A DNA stretch of 64,000 nucleotides from Rhynchopus euleeides (lineage: Eukaryota > Euglenozoa > Diplonemea > Diplonemida > Diplonemidae): NCBI GenBank assembly GCA_963210315.1, contig OY723258.1:1488001-1552000 (forward strand), written 5' to 3'. Position 1 is the first letter of the stretch; each line of letters opens with the position of its first letter. The translations under genes were made by a program, and so were the position numbers. Shown here in pieces: positions 54,690-64,000 of the stretch. The notes under the pieces are model-generated. The model was not told where the DNA came from, did no database searches, and saw nothing but the letters and a program-made list of their open reading frames with translations.

Positions 54690-54731
54690 TGCCCCCCCTC
54701 CCCCCACCCCATGCACCCTCCCTTCTCAGGT
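54690..54731 (+). promoter_or_regulatory. Pyrimidine tract and AG upstream of the RING/TRAF gene
   Basis: CCGCTGCCCCCCCTCCCCCC continues to CCCTTCTCAG, an unusually strong 3' splice-site-like sequence with no recognised upstream exon, about 150 bases before the ATG. It is a candidate trans-splice site. Confidence 0.4.
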
Positions 54732-54880
54732 GCGGCAGGTACACCCGGTGCATCACAGCCCTTTGTATGGAGGGGAGCACGCGCGTTTCCCCACGGAGGT
54801 CCAGCAAGGACGAGACCGAGGCCCTCTGGCACCATCGGTGTCCTGACCGCCCCGGGGAGGGGGCGAAGTCGAGCACAGAG

Positions 54881-55919
54881 ATGGCCTCAGCGCCCCAGGT
54901 GTGGGGCGAGGTGGGGTATGAGGCGATCGATCCGCCCGAAGATCTCATCTGTGTCGTCTGCAACAACCTGATGGCGGATCCGGTGCAGACGACCTGCGAC
55001 CACCACTTCTGCGGCGCTTGCCTGCACACCGCGTTCAGTGTAAACCGGACGTGCCCCGTGTGCCGCAAGCAGGACCCCGAGACAGGCCCGGCGAGTCGGC
55101 TTATCCACAGCATGGTCAGCAGGCAGCGCGTGCGCTGTGCCCACCCCACCTGCGGCAAGGAGATGTTGCGGGATGAGTGGGAGAGGCACGAGCAGACATG
55201 CGAACACACGCCCCTGCAGTGCCCCCACCACCAGTATGGCTGCCGGGAGCGTGTGACCAAGCAGCTCCTGCAGGACCACGTGAAGGTCTGCCCGTTCCTC
55301 CCCAAGCGTGTGCGGCATGCGGTGCTCAACGCAAAGATTAATGTCGACAAAGCCAACGAGCGGAAAGAGGTTATCGACGTGCCGCTTCGAAACGAGGGTG
55401 TTCTGACACACCGCAACTGCCTGGTATGCACAGTCGGTCGTGTGTTGGGGGGAGGGGGGTATGGGGGAAAAAGCTGCCCAGCGGCTGAGAGATTGCGGCG
55501 ATTTTCATCACCCCCTCCCCTCGCATGTCATTCACTTTCGACAATCAAATCCCTCGCATGCCAGCTGCACACATCAACACCACCCGCAGACCTTCTCTGT
55601 GGAGGGCGACGACATCACCGTGCTCCGCCCAGGCATTGTATCGGTGTCGGTGACAGTTGTCGCACGAGCGAGAGATGGGTGGACGGAGCAGCACGAGCGG
55701 TACCACGGGCTGGGTGTGCAGATCAACGGCATTCTCGCAGCATACTCACTGTTTCCACGGAGGGTGAAGAAGGGGGACTGTGTATCCACGACTGTCACAC
55801 ACCATGCCGATGTGAACGGGAGTGACACCATCACCTTCCGCATCGGCATGGCCGCAAAGAAGCTGATTGGAGACCTCCAAGCGAAGGACGTGTCGATCCG
55901 GTGGGATGCCCACGAGTAA
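54881..55919 (+). CDS. RING finger plus TRAF-type zinc finger protein with C-terminal beta-rich domain, 2 exons
   Basis: Exons 54881-55423 and 55590-55919 (phase 0) give 290 aa. Residues ~24-62 form a C3HC4 RING: CVVC, CDHHFCGAC, CPVC. Residues ~85-140 carry TRAF-type zinc finger spacing (CAHPTCGKEMLRDEWERHEQTC and CPHHQYGCRERVTKQLLQDHVKVC). Exon 2 encodes a beta-strand-rich domain (GIVSVSVTVVARARDGW...YHGLGVQINGILAAYSLFPRRVKKGD...DTITFRIGMAAKKL) reminiscent of C1q/TNF-like jelly rolls. This differs from the MATH domain usual in TRAFs. The RING predicts E3 ligase activity. The partner and the role of the last domain are unknown. The start MASAPQVWGEVGYE is the first Met before the RING. Confidence 0.78.
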
Positions 55920-56170
55920 CCGACCGCACGTCCTCCGTGCCTTGCTCTCCGAGGCAGAGGCACAGCCGCGCGAGCCTGCGGTCCTCCTCACCTCGGCCCC
56001 GCCGGGCAGCGCAGCCCAAGCAGCGCTACACACCACCTTACTCCTGAATCCAGCAGCCAGCCGCGAAGTGCGCCTCTCTCCACTGCTGGTGGCAGTGTCG
56101 CCCACAATCCTTGGCAGGGACGTGTCTGTTGCATTGCCCGCATAACACCTTCGCCCCACGCAAGGGGGCG

Positions 56171-56199
56171 AACCTTGCAGCCCTGAAGGCTGCAAGGTT
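56171..56199. repeat. Perfect 12-bp hairpin
   Basis: AACCTTGCAGCC, a 5-base loop, then GGCTGCAAGGTT. It lies 250 bases after the end of the RING/TRAF gene and has no T-run, so it is not a bacterial-type terminator. Confidence 0.85.
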
Positions 56200-57521
56200 C
56201 TGGATGCGGCGCAGTGTGGTCTCTGCCTGTCCTGCACTGCTGCACTGCGGGTGGGGGTTCGTTGGGGCTGTGCCCCCACCCGCCCCAGTTCCGCACGCGT
56301 TTTGATACCTGTGGGGGTTGTAAAACCAAGCAACATCCCGATTCGGGCGAGATTTCTTTGTTTGTTGAACGATCTGAACGAAATACAGGGTGCGGCTCTT
56401 CACAGCCCCTCCCCCACCCCCTGTGAGAAAGGCCCCGCCTTTCTCGGGTTCGTCTGGCCGCACATTCTTTTGCCCTGCTGGCAAAGGCCAAAGGCGGTCG
56501 CAGTGGCTGCATGCAACACAAGCCACCTCCACCGCCCGCCTGCCTGCTTAATCTGCTGGCTTGGGTGAGGCCCACACAGCAGTGATCTTCTCTAGCCCGC
56601 AAGTGGGTACGGTCCATCCTATGGACCCGCATTGGTGCCCTTGCAATGTCTAACTCCCCATCCCTCCCCACACACGCACACCCGGCTTATGGCGCTTACA
56701 CTAGGTGCTTCGGACTGTCCCGGTTAGGGCGAGTTTCATTTTTCCTTCTTCGATGTTTCGATATCGTGCTCCGTCACCCCCCCCGCCCCTCCGCCCCTCC
56801 CACAATCACACACATGATGGGCTAGGATCCGTGCAGGGTTAACCCACCCTAAAAGTGATCAAGACACACATTGCGCACTCTGTTGCTGCTTGCCCTCCGC
56901 CCCATTCAGACACGTCATAGATGCTGTGCAACCCTCAGCACACGTCGTCTTCTGTGTGTGGAAACCGTCGTCAGGATCAGGAGCAGCTCGGGAGGTTCGG
57001 CGAGTTCTGAAACTGCCGTGCAAACTGGGGCGAACCACAGGTGAATGGGTGCGTTGGCAGCCCAAACGCTGAACGATGGGTGGGGGTGGGTGGTGCCAAG
57101 CTCTCCCCCACCCCTGTCAACCTTCGCACTGATGTATGACTTTTGTCCATCCGCAAAAAAAAAATAGAAAAAAAGAAAGGGGTAAAAAACGTGAGAAGAT
57201 GGGAACCCCCACCACCGGCATCGCGCCCACAATGCAGGGAGTATGCGTCGATTGCACAGGGCAAGCCTTGCCACAGGGTGTCGGGGGGCTTGCTTTTTGC
57301 CTTTCGGTCGCGACAAGCTGACCCCACCACCCACCCCCCACCCCTCTCTTCCTGCTGGGGTAGGAATGCCCTGTATGATGCCCTTGCATAGATTCTGGCG
57401 TTGCTTGTGGGGGAAAAACCCCTCCAGACCACTGATTTTGCGCGCACCATGGCGGATTCCATCGTGCGTTGCTGCGACCTGTGGGGTATGGAGGGGGGGG
57501 GGGGGGAGGGCCTTCACGAAT

Positions 57522-57541
57522 TGAATTGAATTGAATTGAAA
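57522..57541. repeat. Pentanucleotide repeat (TTGAA)
   Basis: Four TTGAA units in a row follow a G-rich run in the gene-free stretch. Confidence 0.85.
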
Positions 57542-57987
57542 GAAGAAGGGGAGCGGAGGCGGCGGGTGAAGCGTGTGGTCCAGCCAAGGGGATCAGGAGG
57601 GGGGTAGTTTGTGGGCTGTTCTGCGCTTCGAAGTCTGAAGATTATGCAACATCCCTTTTATGATTTTCCCATCTCTCGTGGCGACCATCCCCCGGTTGAA
57701 CAGTTATTTTTTTTCAACACAAAAAAAGAAAGTAGAATTGCGACGCTCGGAGAAGTGCCAGGTGATGTTGCGTCAGACACACATGATGTGCCTGCCACAG
57801 ATAACACCATACATCTGACCCACCCAGGCATTCACATGATCCGTGCGGTCCAACGAACAACCTGAGCTACCTCTCCCGGTCCTCTCTCGGCGATCACTCT
57901 TTTCTTCCACGAACTAGGTCCTGCACGAACAACCGGAGTTGCATCCACCCCCACTCCCCCCCCCCCACCTCTCCCCCTTGGATCTCG

Positions 57988-58035
57988 GACACAACCTGCA
58001 TAACGAGTGAAGGGAGATCAACCTTGTGCTCCCTT
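57988..58035 (+). repeat. 48-base dispersed repeat, copy 2
   Basis: It matches 29966-30013 except for 3 bases and is again embedded in C-rich sequence. Confidence 0.8.
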
Positions 58036-58680
58036 CTACTTCACCGTAACTTCGCTGCCCCCCCCCCCCTCCCCCACTCCCCCCACTTGCCTACCTTTCC
58101 TAGCTCTATCGTAAATGACAAAAAAATACCCCATCACACCCACCCGTGAGTGCGCCCTCCCCACCTCCACCCCCCACCCCCCCCCCCCCCCCCAAGTTAT
58201 GACCCTGCACCAAATCACACCGACATGGCAACTATGCAAAAAAATACCCTCTTCACACGGGGAGGGGGGGAGGGGTGCTGCGGGGGTGAGGTGTTCTCTG
58301 GAAGACCACACTCATCCCCCACCCCCTGCCCCCCTGCCCCCCCCCCCCCCCCCCCCACGGAGGACTGGTTGAGGGGGGTTTTTTTTGGCTTTGTTTCTGG
58401 CTGGTCAAGCTGAGGCAGCCTCGACGCCACCCTGTTTGGCTAAGCCGGAGCTTGAGAGTCTGGTGGAAACCCCTTTGATGAGTCCGGGCTGTGGGGGGTG
58501 GCTGCGCCGTTGTCATCCTCCGGGAGATGAATTGCGTGGGGAGGGGTCAGCCAGGCTTTCTCTGCTGACGCACGCTAGCAGGCACTATCAGACACGAGCA
58601 GAATGTGTCACGGCATCACCACGTAATCCGCAACCAGCCTTGCGCCAAAGCTAAGGCCTTGTGTATGAATTCTTCATTTG

Positions 58681-58706
58681 ACACACACACACACACACAC
58701 ACACAC
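58681..58706 (+). repeat. AC dinucleotide microsatellite
   Basis: About 13 AC units lie in the gene-free stretch. Confidence 0.9.
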
Positions 58707-61054
58707 GCTGCCCTTCTCAAGTGCTGCTTCCTGCGGTGCCTTTATCTTGTTACGGGCGGAGGGAGGGAGGGAGGGGGGGGGGGGGAGGGAATACACAATC
58801 GGGATCAACCAAACCAGAGGCTGTTCCCCTGTATGCGGGATGCCCTCCTTCCCTGGCGCACCTACATCCCGTTGCCGGCTCGTGTCGTGGGGTTCTCCTG
58901 TCTATATGGGATTCTTTTCGGTCTATTTTCCTTTTTGCGCCGCGTCTTCTGTTCCGTTGATTCTGTCAATCCGTTCCGCTATATGTGCCTACCAATGTGC
59001 CCTGTTGGCTGGGGAGGGGGCGGGGGTGGGGATAAGAGATTGCCCCCCCCTCCCCCCCGCATGTGCACACTTCAACTTATACACCACACACACCGCACCC
59101 CTGTAGACAGAATAAATGAGGGGTGGCGCTGTGCATGTCAAAACCGTACCCATCAGAGTACGCTCGGGTGCGACCTGCACTAAAGCAACAAAGACTAGCG
59201 GTGTGTGCTATCTGTGTGCAGTGTGCCCGTCCCCCCCATCTCCCCCCCTGGCGTGGGTTGGCCTGTCATCTGTGCAGGCACGTTATGATAATAGAAGCAT
59301 GCCGTGTGACAACAGAGGGGCGCTGCACGCGTGTTTTGTGTTGCACAGCAGCACAAAACACGCGGTGTGGGAGGGGGAGTGGTGGGTGAGGCAGATCCGG
59401 AATGCTCAATAGAAGGTTGTGGGATATTGCACGATGCTGTGACCAGGCCTGGCAACAGATGTCGGCTCTATTTGGGCCAAGAGTCGCAAAAAATAGTCAC
59501 GGCGTCAATTGCGATAGCTTTGCAGCCTGAAACAGGAACGAACAAAGGGGTGAAGGCGGGCAGCCTTCCCTTCCCTCTTCGGCGGAGGGTTGCAGAGTAA
59601 GTTTTATACCTCATGTCAATGCACAACTCTTTCTGTGCTGCACAGGCCTCCTCTCGTATGATAGCAGTGTGAGGATCCCTGTAACTGGGGGCGGAGGCGA
59701 GCATATTTTCGGGAACCGGTGATTTCTTTCTCATGTTTCGTTGCACCCCCTGGATGCTCAAGCCAAGTGATGCCAAAACCGTCGGGTCAGTTGATGTTGT
59801 GTGGCACAGCGGATGTTGTATCACTTGCCTGATCAGTCCGCTTCGTGTGTGCACAAGCGGGCAACGAAAGGCCTGCCGCCGCCTGTCAGGCCATGTTAAA
59901 ACCCCGGCGGGGGGGGAGTGTTGTGTCAAAGCTGCATAGGCAACCTTACGCATCTTTCCCGCCTCACAGCAGAGACCACCTCCTTGGGGGATGCGTATAT
60001 CTTTCTTTGGCGTGTATCCCGCAGAAAATACACGAAGCGATCCCGTCTTGATTCCCGCTATTTTATGACGTGCATGCATTCTGTGACACAAACAAAGGGC
60101 GGTGGCATGTTCCCTTCCAGCTGCATGGCGGGTAACCCAACCGCCCCACACACACACAGCTGGTGGTCTGTGGGGGGGGGTCATCGAAGTGTGCACAGGA
60201 CATCACTCCCACCCCTCACCCCAGTCGTGTTCGTTTCAATTCGACAGTGTCGATCGACTCCATGCTGGCCTGCGGGCGATATTTTCTTGCCTTGCCGCGG
60301 CTGCTGAAGGGAAGCGCATGAGAACCTAGCGCTGGGCACGGGTGGTTGGGGGTTGGAGGGTGGAAGGGGGGACACGACGCGTCGGGCGTGACGGGACAGG
60401 GCACGGGGAGGGCTTTTCCTGCAAGGCCCATTTAGTCTGTCGTCGTACTGACATAGTGAGCGCTGCGTGATGTGTGGGTGTGTGCTTGTCGCTACAACCG
60501 TATCCTGACCTCCTTCCCCTCCAGACGGCCACACCTCCGGTTGTAGTTGCAGCAAAGTATTCCCGCCGAAGGAACCCGCCGATGGTTCGGCGGGTTTGGC
60601 GGCAAAGCAAACTCAGTCAGCAGGAGCGTGCGTGGCTTATGCAGTGGTTTATGTTAGTTCCCAGGATAATATTTGCTCTGGACTACACTCACATCATGGG
60701 GCATGGAACGCTGGCCCCCTCCCCCCCTCCCCTCCCCTCCCCCGCCCCCTCCTCATTCCGACTCCAAAAAGGACTAACATTGCAAGAAGGTGCTGGGCGA
60801 CTTGCTTTTCCATTCACTCTCGACGATCAAAAAACCCCCCTCCCTCTCCTCCTCCTTGCTCCAACAAATGAACCAAAAAGAGCGCGTGGCACGCACAGCG
60901 CGTGTATTTTGTATTGACCCAGCAACACACCACGCCACACCACACCACACCACCACGCAGGAGAGGAGAGGCTGAGAGAGGCAAAGGGAGGGTTTGTGCC
61001 GCCAGACCCCCCCCCCCCTCTCTCTCCCCTGCGCCCCCACCCCCACCATCTGCC

Positions 61055-62239
61055 ATGCGAAGAGCAGCCGCGGCGCTGCGGCTGCTGCCGTGCCCACAGG
61101 GCACTGCCGCATCGGCACGCGCCCCTCCCAGCGCCCCGAGGATGCCCCCATTTCTGCTCGCCTCGGTGCGGCGGGGGTACTGCAGCCCGCCCATCACGCA
61201 GAAGGACGGGGCTGCGCCGGCACCCCCCGCAGGCTTCGCCGAGAAGGCCACCCCGCAACACTTCACGGTGAAGCGGGATAAATACATCAAGGTCATCGCA
61301 CTCGGGGGCACGATGCGCGTCTCCTTTGCCCAGATGCCCAACGCGGCGCTGGAGGCCCTCCGCCGCCACGGCATTGCCCCTGAAGCTGACGAGGCGCGCG
61401 CCCTGTCGGAGGTCATGCTGTCCGCCGTCCTCCTTGCCTCCTTCCAGGGGGGTGAGGAGCGGGTGAAGATCGACTATGAGACAGACGACCGCATCTTCTC
61501 CGTCGAGGCAACCGCCTCCGGCGAGATCAGAGGTCACATCAGGGAGTCCTCCGAGGGCAACTCGCGTGCCCTTTGTGTGTCGAAGGTGATGTATGACCAG
61601 AAGAAGCCGATCATCAGCGTCACCCCTGCGGCGACTGGGAATATCATCGATGACCTGAGAGAGCACATCCTCAGATCTGACGGTCTGGACTGCGCGGTGT
61701 GGGCAGCCGTGAACCTTCCGCGCGGGATATGTGTTGCGGTGTTGGCTGAGACAATCCCGATGACGGCGGAGGCGACACCACACCAGCCGGAGCTGTACCG
61801 CAGGATGGAGAGGGACCTGACAAAGCATGCGCACTTTTCTGATGACATTGGGCATGCAGGGGCTGCGGTCTGTGCGGTGTTCGGGGGGGACCTGACGTCT
61901 GTCCTGCAGAAGACGAAGCTAATCCACAGCAGGCGGGGTGGCGGTAGCGAGGAGGGGGGTGCGGAGAGGCAGAAGCAGCAGGCCATTGTAGGGACCGGGG
62001 TTCACAAGGTTGACCCCAACATCGACCCCGTCAGGGTTCCCATCGACTTCCACTGCAGCTGCTCGCTTGAATCGTTTGTCAACGCTCTCGCTGCGATGGG
62101 CTCAACCGCTCTGGACTCACTCCGTTTCGAACAGCCCGAATGCCCCCTCCGCTGTGAGAACTGTGGGAAGACTTATGCGATGAATCCTGACGCGTGGTTT
62201 AAGGCTCTCTCACTGACAGAGGCCCAGGAGCGGCAGTGA
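61055..62239 (+). CDS. Hsp33-type redox-regulated chaperone with organelle-targeting presequence
   Basis: This is a single exon of 394 aa. The N-terminal ~50 residues (MRRAAAALRLLPCPQG...FLLASVRRGYCS) are Arg/Ala-rich without acids, typical of a mitochondrial presequence; a plastid peptide cannot be excluded. The Hsp33 core starts near RDKYIKVIALGGTMRVSFAQ. It contains ALSEVMLSAVLLASFQGGEERVKIDYE, the ATASGEIRGHI block and ELYRRM. The C-terminal redox zinc site is present as CSCS (C-x-C) and CENCGKTY (C-x2-C) near residues 333-370. Hsp33 is a holdase activated when these Cys are oxidised (family knowledge). The spacing between core and zinc site is slightly extended by a Gly/Ser/Glu loop (RRGGGSEEGGAERQ). 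Confidence 0.88.
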   Translation: MRRAAAALRLLPCPQGTAASARAPPSAPRMPPFLLASVRRGYCSPPITQKDGAAPAPPAGFAEKATPQHFTVKRDKYIKVIALGGTMRVSFAQMPNAALEALRRHGIAPEADEARALSEVMLSAVLLASFQGGEERVKIDYETDDRIFSVEATASGEIRGHIRESSEGNSRALCVSKVMYDQKKPIISVTPAATGNIIDDLREHILRSDGLDCAVWAAVNLPRGICVAVLAETIPMTAEATPHQPELYRRMERDLTKHAHFSDDIGHAGAAVCAVFGGDLTSVLQKTKLIHSRRGGGSEEGGAERQKQQAIVGTGVHKVDPNIDPVRVPIDFHCSCSLESFVNALAAMGSTALDSLRFEQPECPLRCENCGKTYAMNPDAWFKALSLTEAQERQ

Positions 62240-64000
62240 GTGGTGGGGTGGTGGGGGGGCGATCCCCATCATTCCTCCTGCAGGGGGGTGGGGGTGTGTG
62301 ACAACAACGTTCTTGCCTGATGTCTGTGACAAAGTGGTGGGTGGTGGTGGTGGTGGTGGTGGTGCCTCCTCTCTCCCCTCCCCTCTGCCAGCCAAAACCG
62401 TACACCTCCCTCTCTTCTGCCCTCGATAGTGCGCATTTGGCGGTTGGATGTTTGTGACCCGCATCGCCGCCGCCACTATATTCCTATTCCCCACCGAATA
62501 TTTGCTGCTGCTGCTGCTGCGGAGGGAGGGGGGGGGGGGGGGGGGGCTCGCTCTGTTTCTTGGGCCAGGTTTGGCGCACAAAGCAACGCCTTATCCGTAT
62601 TTGTTCATGATTCTCAGATACATTTGGGGGCTGTGCCATGAAGGGCTGCCCAGCATGCGGTGGGGTGGTGTGGGTGGGTTGAGAGAAACTCATTTTCCGT
62701 GCGTGCCGGTGGTGCGTTTGGCTAACGTGCTGCTGAAAAAAAACCAAACAGCCAGTATGTCCGTCTGAACAGGTTGCAGCAATGGCCTCGGTTGCGTTTT
62801 ACCCACTTCTCCAAAAGGGAAACCGCGTGTGTCTGTTGCAGTGATGATTACACCAAGAGAGACGGGGGGTGTGTTGCCTCACTGTGTGCTCTACGCTGCC
62901 CCAAGAGGGTTCACGTGTCTGTTGGGCTTTGTGGGCTACCCTCGTCGGTCGTGTCCCACTTGCCTGTGCCTGATTTGCTCTGAGGGGAGGGAGTGATCTA
63001 TGTGGTTTTTTGGGTATTTTCTACCGCACCGAACGGGCAATGCCCGCAGGTTTTTCGGAGCTGTGTGATAACACGGCATTCCGCAGGCCACACCCCCTAG
63101 CTTGCGTGTATGGTGGCAATGCTATTGGGGTCCTGTACATTATTCGCCGTGTTTCCGCCTCTCCCCGTCCCGCCCCACCCCCCGCCCCCCCCCGGCTCAA
63201 CGAAAATATTCACTTGAGGAACAGGTGTCAAAAAAAGCTGCAGGCATTTTTGGATTTCTCAGAATCTCCTGGTCATAGCAAGCGGGAGGCGATCCGGCAA
63301 ACACGGGTCGGCAGAACCAGGCGCTTGAGACATCCTTCTGTGTGACATACATGCGATTTGCAACCAAGGAAATCTTGTCAAGACTGGAAACGAAAGAACA
63401 CGCCGCACAAGGGGGCAGCAACGCAAAGGCTTGCTGGCGTGTGGCCTCTCGGTGCATTGGAAGGGGGTGGGGGTGACGTGTGTGTGTATAAAGTGCGAGG
63501 GGCAGCAGATAAAGGGAGAAACCCGATTCAACGCGGACAGCACCCGCGTTTGGTTTCCCTGCGACCCGGGGTGGGTGGGTGTGGGTAGTTTTAGCTATAA
63601 CCTCACTCAGTGCACCGGAAAAGACAAGACCACCCCCTGACGTCGTCTGCATAGGACTTGCGAGTCTGAGGTGCCATTCCCTTTCATCCCGAGGAGGGGC
63701 CGGCGGGGAGAAGGCAGCAGAGTCGGTTCGAAATGTGATGGCATCAAGGGTGGTTCATGTGGTATTCGTGCTGTTCAGGCAGGCAATATGTTGTGAAGTA
63801 GTGCAACTGATTTGTTGATAGCGCACATAATATTTATAGACACGCATACACGCACCTGTGCGTATGAACGAATCGTTGTTGCATACACGAAACAGACACA
63901 AGGTCTTATTGTCCGAGACATCCCTGAAAGCATCAGAAGGTATCTGGGCACCCCATCCTCCCTGCTATGCCAGGCAGAAGAAGAAAACCGTAATCTAAAA
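62240..64000. other. Intergenic to window end
   Basis: No gene is supported in the last 1.76 kb. The stretch contains a GGT repeat at 62341-62363 and G and C runs at 62530-62548 and 63180-63190. Confidence 0.5.

Larger units (their letters stand above)
55920..61054. other. Gene-free stretch of 5.1 kb
   Basis: No gene is supported on either strand. The stretch contains a perfect hairpin at 56171, a TTGAA pentanucleotide repeat at 57522-57541, the second 48-base repeat at 57988, long C and G runs (57955-57967, 58175-58192, 58337-58357, 58767-58786) and a CA repeat at 58681-58706. The longest open frame (minus strand, 59468-60196) has no protein-like pattern. Hsp33 is preceded by CA/C-rich sequence ending CCACCACGCAG at 60960. 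Confidence 0.55.

Noticed and set aside
56171-56199. Hairpin as an intrinsic terminator
   Set aside because: No T-run follows and the organism is a eukaryote.
59468-60196. 242-codon minus-strand frame in the gene-free stretch
   Set aside because: There is no hydrophobic or heptad pattern, no motif and no acceptor-like tract on that strand; plausible by chance in GC-rich DNA.
1-64000. tRNA or rRNA genes
   Set aside because: I looked for tRNA B-box-like GGTTCGA-type motifs with matching acceptor stems and for rRNA core motifs and saw none; a covariance search was not possible here.

Overview
This is GC-rich nuclear DNA from a unicellular eukaryote. Spliceosomal introns with GT...AG borders are reconstructed in most genes. 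Proteins include condensin, kinesin, RING E3 ligases, a BFR1-like protein and an organelle-type Hsp33. Every apparently intact gene lies on the + strand. Pyrimidine-rich tracts ending in AG precede many start codons, and 22 of 23 reconstructed introns begin GTATG. One-way gene order with possible trans-splice acceptors fits a euglenozoan, most likely a diplonemid; a dinoflagellate or another protist is less likely. The lineage is inferred, not proven.

Layout. The 3' end of a saccharopine-dehydrogenase-like reductase gene opens the window (3-896). A tandem array of three near-identical three-exon genes of unknown function follows (1095-7470), with a small TA-flanked MITE between copies 2 and 3. 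Next come a coiled-coil protein (8244-10525), an ammonium transporter fused to ankyrin repeats that carries a frame break (10908-14251), a BFR1-like coiled-coil protein (15024-16972), a gamma-glutamyl cyclotransferase-like enzyme (18848-19348) and a MORN-repeat kinesin with a C-terminal motor (19733-24079). After the first transposon nest come a Pro/Ala-rich protein (30241-31738) and a RING-H2 protein (33574-34936). After the second nest come a broken methyltransferase gene (45708-46236), a condensin HEAT subunit (46943-52176), a decayed antisense coiled-coil gene (53717-54580), a RING/TRAF-type zinc finger protein (54881-55919) and an organelle-type Hsp33 (61055-62239). Gene-poor stretches rich in homopolymers and microsatellites lie between them; the largest is 55.9-61.1 kb.

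Mobile DNA is the most unusual part. Two Russian-doll nests (24818-28153 and 38353-45163) are each bounded by inverted repeats starting CACGG with 2-bp target duplications. The second holds a complete 3.5-kb autonomous element of the same end type (39415-42902), with an accessory protein and a CACTA/TNP2-like DDE transposase. Both nests contain a nearly identical ~1.0-kb element with TGGTG...CACCA ends, 5-bp duplications and subterminal direct repeats, in opposite orientations. That element carries a fragment related by eye to the accessory protein of the autonomous element. Smaller MITE families, and a possible transposon-captured methyltransferase gene, are described below.

The host genes do not form one pathway. 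They are a typical mixed run in a directional cluster: cytoskeleton and chromosome proteins (kinesin, condensin), proteostasis (Hsp33, two RING proteins), nitrogen uptake (Amt) and several unknowns. All exon joins and family calls were made by eye from translated sequence.
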